64,000 bases of DNA from Gloeobacter kilaueensis JS1. GTDB lineage: Bacteria > Cyanobacteriota > Cyanobacteriia > Gloeobacterales > Gloeobacteraceae. Positions 58,968-64,000 of this stretch are shown here, one piece after another. A program made the translations under genes and the position numbers. Where the stretch lies: the NCBI RefSeq assembly GCF_000484535.1, contig NC_022600.1, forward strand, positions 2,480,001 to 2,544,000, in the 5' to 3' direction. The notes under the pieces were generated by a model, which made no database searches, was not told the DNA's origin, and was given only the letters and a program-made list of their open reading frames with translations. The first letter of the stretch is position 1; the number at the start of each line of letters is the position of its first letter.

Positions 58968-59207
58968 ATGCTCTCAGCAGATACGATGCCCAGGTTGTAC
59001 CTCACCGAGTGTGGCGTGGTGTTGTTCCTGCACCTCGGGCTGGCCGAATTCAAAAATTCTCTCTGCGATGCCTGGCAGGCAGCGGTCGAGTTGCTGGACG
59101 GCAGGATGATCACAGGAACCCTTGCCCGCCCGATCGGCGAAGCTCCCGACCTGTTGTGCGCCAACCAGCTCGCAGCCCAGCTCTGGGATCAGAGCCGGGC
59201 CGCTTAG
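58968..59207 (+). CDS. Small hypothetical protein, 79 residues
   Basis: ATG at 58968 with a strong CAGGAGGG ribosome site 8 bases before it; the track frame to 58728 is longer but has no such site. Sequence MLSADTMPRLYLTECGVVLF...CANQLAAQLWDQSRAA. The core LYLTECGVVLFLHLGL is hydrophobic, so this is a soluble mixed fold or a peripheral protein rather than a membrane one. The stop overlaps the convergent ABC gene by 4 bases. The family is unknown. The strong ribosome site makes it likely real. Confidence 0.6.
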   Translation: MLSADTMPRLYLTECGVVLFLHLGLAEFKNSLCDAWQAAVELLDGRMITGTLARPIGEAPDLLCANQLAAQLWDQSRAA

Positions 59208-60952
59208 CTTTCGGACTCCCAGAGCTGCCGCATCTGGGGGCAGGTGCGCAGGAGTTCGTCGAGCTGGCCCTGGGCAATCAGGCGGCCTGCTTCGAGCACC
59301 AGGATCTGATCGGCGCGTTCCAGGGCGACCCGGCGGTGGGAGACGACCAGACAGGTAAGGTCGGGTTGGGTAAAAAGCCGCTTCCAGAGCTGGCTTTCGG
59401 TCTCGACATCGAGGGCACTGGAAAGATCGTCGAAGACGAGGAGCTGGGCGTCGCGCACGAACATCCGGGCGGCAGCGGAGCGCTGCAGCTGGCCACCGGA
59501 GAGCTTGATGCCGCGCGGGCCCACCACCGTGTCGAGTTTGTGCTCCAGCCGCTGGACATCCTGTTCGAGGACGGCAGTGTAGAGCGATCGCTCCAGCCGC
59601 TCCTCCTCACCGAGCAGTCCCTGCCGCACGTTGTCTTCTAAAGTTTCACTAAAAAGGCGCGGCACCTGGGGGGTATAGGCGCAGCGAGGCGGAATAAAAA
59701 ACGAAGCCGGATCGCTTACGCTCTTCCCGTTCCAGCGGATTTCTCCTGCCCGGTGGGGCAGCAATCCCAACAGGACCCGCAACAGCGTCGTCTTGCCCGA
59801 ACCGATGCGGCCAGTGATTACCGTAAACGATCCCCGCCGCAGGACAAAGTCGATCTGATCGATGCCCCGCCGGCTCTCGGGGTGGTGGTAGGTGAGTCCC
59901 CGCACCTCAAGGCGCTGAAAGGGAACATCGGCAGCCGGGGCGGGCAGCAGGGGCGGACTGGTGGTGAGGTATACGGGAGCCGCTGCAACCAGGCGGCGGG
60001 GGTCGCTGCCGGGGAGCAGTTGGGCGAGGCGGGCAAAGGAGACGCTGATTTTTTTGTGCAGGGCGATCAGGTGGCCAAAGGAGTACATCTTGTCGGTGAG
60101 GCGGGTGAGATAGCTGACGAACAAAGCAAAGTCCCCGACGCTGAAAGTGCCGTTGCGCAGAGAACTGGCGACGAGCAGCAGGATGCAGCCCACGCCCAGG
60201 TTAAAGACGCTCTCGCCCAGCGAATCGACCAGTTGGGTGGCGACATTGTCCCGCAGGCTCAGCTTGCGGCGGTGCTCGTTGATCTGCTCGAAGCGATCGA
60301 TGAGGCGTTCTTCGCCGGCAGCGAGCTTGACTGCCAGCACCGAGGCGAACAATTCACCCAAAAAGCCTGTGACCTGGCCGCCGGCCTCGCGGCTGGCCTC
60401 GCGGCAGCGGCGCAGGTATTCCCCCAGAACGTTGGCGGCGACAAAAAAACCGATGAGCGGCAGAGACAGGCAGGCCGTCACCAGCGCATCGATGCGCAGG
60501 AGAATGGCGAGGCTCACACCGACAAAGAGCAACTCTCCCCAGAAGTCCACCCAGCTTTCGAGGTACTCCACCGCCTCGTCGATGTCGTCGCGCAGGCGGC
60601 TTATCGCCTCGCCGGAGGAACCGGGCAGTACCCGCGCCCCCGGTCCCTGCACCAGCCATTCGAGAATATTGCCCCTCAGCCAGGCGGCGATCGTGTAAAG
60701 AAGGGCGGACCAGGTAAGACAGCCGGTCCAGAAGGCGGCCATGCGGGCGACGGCGACGGCAACCAGCAGCGCTATCGGCAGCCAGACGCTCCCGGCACCG
60801 CTGTGGCCCGTAGCCAGGGCGTCGAAGAAGGCTTTGATCGCAAGCCCCGCCACTAGGGGCAGGCTGTGGAAGCAAAGCCAGCAGAGGGTCGTGAGCAGAT
60901 ACAGGCCCAGGCGGTAGCGCAGAAGGCGGCCCAGGTAATACCAGGTATTCAT
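59204..60952 (-). CDS. ABC exporter half-transporter, second gene of a coupled pair
   Basis: 582 residues. The membrane domain (six helices, about 1-300) is followed by a nucleotide-binding domain with ITGRIGSGKTTLLRVLLGLL (Walker A), KLSGGQLQRSAAARMFVRDA (signature) and LLVFDDLSSALDVETESQLW. The Walker B acidic pair is DD rather than DE, so the catalytic Glu is Asp, as in the degenerate site of heterodimeric exporters. The switch His is present (VVSHRRVAL). The ATG overlaps the stop of the partner gene. Together they probably form one heterodimer. Confidence 0.92.
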   Translation of the reverse strand: MNTWYYLGRLLRYRLGLYLLTTLCWLCFHSLPLVAGLAIKAFFDALATGHSGAGSVWLPIALLVAVAVARMAAFWTGCLTWSALLYTIAAWLRGNILEWLVQGPGARVLPGSSGEAISRLRDDIDEAVEYLESWVDFWGELLFVGVSLAILLRIDALVTACLSLPLIGFFVAANVLGEYLRRCREASREAGGQVTGFLGELFASVLAVKLAAGEERLIDRFEQINEHRRKLSLRDNVATQLVDSLGESVFNLGVGCILLLVASSLRNGTFSVGDFALFVSYLTRLTDKMYSFGHLIALHKKISVSFARLAQLLPGSDPRRLVAAAPVYLTTSPPLLPAPAADVPFQRLEVRGLTYHHPESRRGIDQIDFVLRRGSFTVITGRIGSGKTTLLRVLLGLLPHRAGEIRWNGKSVSDPASFFIPPRCAYTPQVPRLFSETLEDNVRQGLLGEEERLERSLYTAVLEQDVQRLEHKLDTVVGPRGIKLSGGQLQRSAAARMFVRDAQLLVFDDLSSALDVETESQLWKRLFTQPDLTCLVVSHRRVALERADQILVLEAGRLIAQGQLDELLRTCPQMRQLWESES

Positions 60953-62697
60953 GTGAGGATTTCCGAAAGATCGTTTGCCAGAAGCCGGGCAAAGCGCGAG
61001 CGGCGGTCGGCGGCGAGGGCGGCGCGCTCGCCCTGCTCGACGATGCGGCCTCCGTCGAGGATCAAGATCCGATCCACCCGGCGAACGGTGCTCAGGCGGT
61101 GGGCGATGATGATGCCGGTGCGCCCCGCCATCAACTGGCGGATCGCCCGCTCGACGCGCTGCTCGGTGGCCGGGTCGAGGCGGGAGGACGGTTCATCGAG
61201 GATCACAAGCCCCGGATCTTTGAGGAGTACCCGCGCAAAGGCCAGAAGCTGAGCTTCCCCGGCTGAAAGTCCCTTTCCGGCGGCCATCAGTTCGGTGTCG
61301 AGGCCGCACTCAAGGCTACCCAGCCAGTTTGCCAGATCGACTTGTTCGAGCGCTGCTATCAGGCGATCGTCGGGAATCTGGCGATCGAAGAAGGTGAGGT
61401 TGTCGCGCACGCTGGCTCGAAACAGCTGCACATCCTGGGTGACGACGCCGACGCGCTCGCGCAACTGGGATCGATGCACGGCCCATAGATCCGTGCCTCC
61501 CAGGCAAATCGTCCCGGACTGCGGCTGCCAGAGGCGCAGCAGCAGGCGCGTCAGGCTGGTCTTGCCGCTGCCGGTGCGGCCCAATAGCCCCAGCACCTGA
61601 CCGGCAGGCAGCTCGAAGCTCAGATCAAAAAGCACCGGTTTGCCCTGGGCGTAGGCAAAGTTCACCCGCTCGAAGCGCACCGCGAGCGCCCCGGCCTCAA
61701 GGCACAGAGCCTCGTGCTCCGGCTCCGGCTGGGACCGGATCGCCAACAGCTCGACGATCCGGCCCAGGCTGGCGGTCGCCTTCTGCAGGTTCGACAGTTC
61801 CGTGGTCAACTGCTCCAGCGGACTCTGCACCAGCTCGGTGTACTGATAAAACAGGTAAGCCGTGCCGAGGCTGATCGCCCCGACCGCGTAGAGCCAGGCT
61901 CCGACCGCGCAGGCGAGCACCCCGCCCAGGGCGAAGATGGCGATCGTGACAAGCCAGAGCAAAGCGCGGCCTGTCCAGGCCCGGCGGCCTTCCTTGTACA
62001 GCGTCGCCATCACCTGCCAGTAGCGGCGCAGGACGTGGGGACCGGCCCCGTTGGCCCGGATGTCGTCCAGGCCCACCAGCCGTTCTTCTAAAAAGCCGAA
62101 TAACCCGGCGCTCGCCTGGCGCTCGGCGCGGATCGCCGCTACGGCCACGTGGCGCACGCGGCTGAGGGCATAGACGCCCAGGGCAGCAAAGAGCACCAGG
62201 GCCAGCCCCGCCTGCCAGTTTTCTATCCAGACGGTGGCGATCGTACCTGCCAGCAACAGCGCCGCACCCATTACCCGCAACAGAAACTGCGAAAAAAAGT
62301 TCGACAGGGCGGTAGTATCGCCGTCGATGCGCTCGATGAGTTCCCCCGGCGTGCGCTCGTGGTGAAAGGCCATCTCCAGCTGCAGACAGTGGCGGGCCAG
62401 ATCGGCGCGCAACTGGTTGGTGGCCGTCCAGCCGACGTTTTCGCCCACCCAGACCACCGCCAGGGCACACAGTTGCTGTACCAGACCAACGGCAAGAAAC
62501 ACCCCCCCAGATCCAAGGAGCACCGGCACCGGCGACCGGGCGAGGGCAGCGTCGATAAAAAAGCGCACCACCTGCGGATTGGCCAGTTGCAGGCCGACGG
62601 TGGCAAAGAGCAAAAGGGCAAGTAACACCACCCTGGGCCACTGCGGCCAGAGATAAAGCGACAGGAAACGTCTGTACTGCTGAAAGGTCAGGAGCAT
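60949..62697 (-). CDS. ABC exporter half-transporter, first gene of a coupled pair
   Basis: Start 62697 (MLLTFQQYRRFLSLYLWPQW) fits a half-transporter N-terminus; a GTG 12 codons upstream (62733) is also possible, and neither has a strong ribosome site. 582 residues. LLGRTGSGKTSLTRLLLRLW (Walker A), LSAGEAQLLAFARVLLKDPG (signature as LSAGE), LVILDEPSSRLDPATEQRVE (Walker B with Glu) and IIAHRLSTV (switch His). This half has the normal catalytic Glu, so it should carry the active ATP site. The exported substrate is unknown; an 18-codon ORF with a strong ribosome site lies 147 bases upstream. Confidence 0.92.
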   Translation of the reverse strand: MLLTFQQYRRFLSLYLWPQWPRVVLLALLLFATVGLQLANPQVVRFFIDAALARSPVPVLLGSGGVFLAVGLVQQLCALAVVWVGENVGWTATNQLRADLARHCLQLEMAFHHERTPGELIERIDGDTTALSNFFSQFLLRVMGAALLLAGTIATVWIENWQAGLALVLFAALGVYALSRVRHVAVAAIRAERQASAGLFGFLEERLVGLDDIRANGAGPHVLRRYWQVMATLYKEGRRAWTGRALLWLVTIAIFALGGVLACAVGAWLYAVGAISLGTAYLFYQYTELVQSPLEQLTTELSNLQKATASLGRIVELLAIRSQPEPEHEALCLEAGALAVRFERVNFAYAQGKPVLFDLSFELPAGQVLGLLGRTGSGKTSLTRLLLRLWQPQSGTICLGGTDLWAVHRSQLRERVGVVTQDVQLFRASVRDNLTFFDRQIPDDRLIAALEQVDLANWLGSLECGLDTELMAAGKGLSAGEAQLLAFARVLLKDPGLVILDEPSSRLDPATEQRVERAIRQLMAGRTGIIIAHRLSTVRRVDRILILDGGRIVEQGERAALAADRRSRFARLLANDLSEILT

Positions 62698-62843
62698 AAA
62701 AAAATTCCCAAAAAGCGGCAAAAAACCAGCCACCGATCGAGCCTGCCCAGAAACAGTGCAGGCAGGCAGCGATGAAAGATAGACGCAAAAGACGGAGGAC
62801 CGCGCCCTAAAGGCTGTCCAGCACGATCAAGATGAGCAAAAAC

Positions 62844-62900
62844 CTAACGGTGGCGATCAGCCTGGGCGTTGCGGAGCGTGTAAATTGCGTACTTGAGCAT
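62844..62900 (-). CDS. Possible 18-residue peptide upstream of the ABC exporter pair
   Basis: On the minus strand, GGAGGAG (62907-62913) lies 6 bases before an ATG that opens an 18-codon frame: MLKYAIYTLRNAQADRHR. The ribosome site is among the strongest seen in this window, which is unusual for such a short frame. It could be a leader peptide controlling the exporter genes, or a small exported peptide. It may be chance. No Cys or Gly-Gly motif is present. Confidence 0.3.
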   Translation of the reverse strand: MLKYAIYTLRNAQADRHR

Positions 62901-63033
62901 CGTAAGCTCCTCCCCTGGGGGCCAGGGCTGTGCGAAAACCGCGACTTCGAGGCTAACAGAGCCGAGGATGAGGTGTCAATGCAGGTACATCCTGAGAAAA
63001 TGAGGATCGAGACAAAAGATGCGAGAAAAAGCG

Positions 63034-63603
63034 ATGAAAGCTCCAGCCTCTCTCCTCGCTGCCCTGCTCACCCTCGCCGCCCCGGCCATGGCCCAGAGCC
63101 AGCCTGCCGTCCCGCCTGCAGGGCCGACGGCCTTCGGCACCGCCCTGCAGCTCACCCGCGCCGCCGCTACCTTCGATTCGACGTACTTCTATCCGGCCAC
63201 CTACCAGTTCACGATCAAAATTCCGCCGGAGGCGCAGCAGGCGCTCGCCCGCGTCACGATCGCCCTGCCCGACAACTACGGCCCTGCCGGGGGCCAGCTA
63301 CCGGACCCGCGCGCGGTGACGGCGTTTTTGCCCACCGAACCGGAGGCGCAGCGGCCCCAGAGCCCGGAGCGGCTTTTGCCCGCCCGCGTGCGCCTCGAAA
63401 ACCAGGCGGTGGTGATCGACTTTAACGAGCCCGTACCGGCAGGACAGATCCTCACCGTCCAGTTCGACCAGATGCGCAATCCCCGGTTGGGGGGCACCTA
63501 TCTTTTTGATGTCAACGCTCTGCCCGCCGGTCCCCGGCCCGTCTCACAATTTGTTGGCTTTGGACGGCTGGTCTTCCGCGAGGGCGGCTTCCGCTTTCCT
63601 TAA
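63034..63603 (+). CDS. DUF2808 family secreted protein
   Basis: MKAPASLLAALLTLAAPAMA is a signal peptide (cleaved after AMA); the ATG at 63019, five codons earlier, is also possible. 189 residues. YFYPATYQFTIKIPPEAQQA, VTIALPDNYGPAGGQLPDPR and GRLVFREGGFRFP match the DUF2808 family, found almost only in cyanobacteria, of unknown function. It is a likely periplasmic or cell-surface beta-rich protein. It is divergent from the ABC pair, with about 330 bases between their starts. Confidence 0.85.
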   Translation: MKAPASLLAALLTLAAPAMAQSQPAVPPAGPTAFGTALQLTRAAATFDSTYFYPATYQFTIKIPPEAQQALARVTIALPDNYGPAGGQLPDPRAVTAFLPTEPEAQRPQSPERLLPARVRLENQAVVIDFNEPVPAGQILTVQFDQMRNPRLGGTYLFDVNALPAGPRPVSQFVGFGRLVFREGGFRFP

Positions 63604-63613
63604 AAAGCGCGAT

Positions 63614-64000
63614 TTACTGGTTGCCGGTGTAGCGGCCCAACTGCACCGTGCCCTGCTGGGCCGGGTAGTCCTGGTACGGATCGATTGCGTAGCTGCCGAC
63701 AAAGCGCTCGCGCGTACAGCGGGCCGTTACGCGCATGGTGAAGCCCTGGTCGAGCACGCCCGATAGTTCACAGATATTGCCCTGCCGGGTGCCCGTCAGG
63801 ATGCCGCTGCCCACCAGGGGCGGGGCAACTTTTAATTGGGCTGTGATCTGATCGCCGTCAATTTTCAAGGCGACGGCGGTCACCGCCTTCTGGCCGACGG
63901 TGGCGTTGAAGGCGGTCCCGGCGTAGATGATCTGCGTCGGCAGCCTGGCTGCTACTGTTGGCGGGGGTGCCTCCGGCTCCTCGACCGGAGCCGGCTGCGG
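63614..64000 (-). CDS. Hypothetical protein with Pro/Glu-rich linker, 5' end outside window
   Basis: The frame stays open to the right edge, so the start is missing; 128 residues are visible. It begins in a Pro/Glu linker (PQPAPVEEPEAPPPTVAA), then LPTQIIYAGTAFNATVGQKA and a beta-rich domain ending YPAQQGTVQLGRYTGNQ. FTMRVTARCTRERFVGSYAI holds one of two Cys (the other is in GNICELSG), which could form a disulfide in an exported protein. The family is not recognised. Confidence 0.75.
   Translation of the reverse strand, partial: PQPAPVEEPEAPPPTVAARLPTQIIYAGTAFNATVGQKAVTAVALKIDGDQITAQLKVAPPLVGSGILTGTRQGNICELSGVLDQGFTMRVTARCTRERFVGSYAIDPYQDYPAQQGTVQLGRYTGNQ

Noticed and set aside
62832-63425. 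197-residue plus-strand ORF over the DUF2808 gene
   Set aside because: Shadow of the DUF2808 gene in another frame; no ribosome site and Arg/Pro-rich sequence.

Overview
The window is a GC-rich chromosomal segment of a cyanobacterium. Supporting genes are a MenA-type phytyltransferase, cyanobacterial families such as DUF2808, DUF3598 and Uma2-type endonucleases, a paired ssb locus, and a phosphoketolase. The GC-rich coding style and gene content look Gloeobacter-like, but that is inferred from memory of the families, not from a search.

Layout. (1) 1-6153, plus strand: the end of a type III CRISPR operon, probably III-D-like (tandem RAMP protein, Csx19-like protein, large TIGR03986-like RAMP protein, mostly joined by ATGA overlaps). 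It is followed by a CARF-domain protein carrying the residues expected of a ring nuclease and by a HEAT/DUF1186-like protein. Cas10, Cas6, Cas1 and Cas2 are not visible. (2) 6198-7121: a ten-repeat CRISPR array, read on the minus strand from a good promoter at 7093-7121 toward the cas genes. (3) 7468-18699: housekeeping genes (M1 aminopeptidase, rpiB, tldD, purB, an ABC-2 permease, two ssb genes, sbpA), interrupted by an orphan TnpB element that sits directly against a broken PIN toxin gene. (4) 18776-25139: a persulfide dioxygenase, four operator-like half-sites, phosphoketolase, menA, DUF3598 and Uma2 genes. (5) 25380-26620: an IS110-family element with a candidate bridge-RNA region. (6) 28073-54912: about 27 kb of minus-strand exopolysaccharide genes. 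Reading from the upstream end these are a Wzc-like kinase, an export protein, a nucleotidyltransferase, eleven or more glycosyltransferases, a Wzy-like polymerase, an acyltransferase, an ABC exporter that probably replaces a Wzx flippase, a phosphodiesterase-like protein, a GMC oxidoreductase and a GT39 enzyme. (7) 56204-64000: an RND transporter that appears to lack both docking subdomains, a coupled pair of ABC exporters preceded by an 18-codon ORF with a strong ribosome binding site, and two secreted proteins.

How it works together. The left end would make crRNA-guided RNA recognition complexes, with cyclic oligoadenylate signalling sensed or ended by the CARF protein. The middle is core metabolism and sulfur handling. 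The right half builds, flips, polymerises and exports a surface polysaccharide. Start codons were often moved from the longest reading frame to one with a ribosome binding site or an ATGA overlap; each such case is stated.
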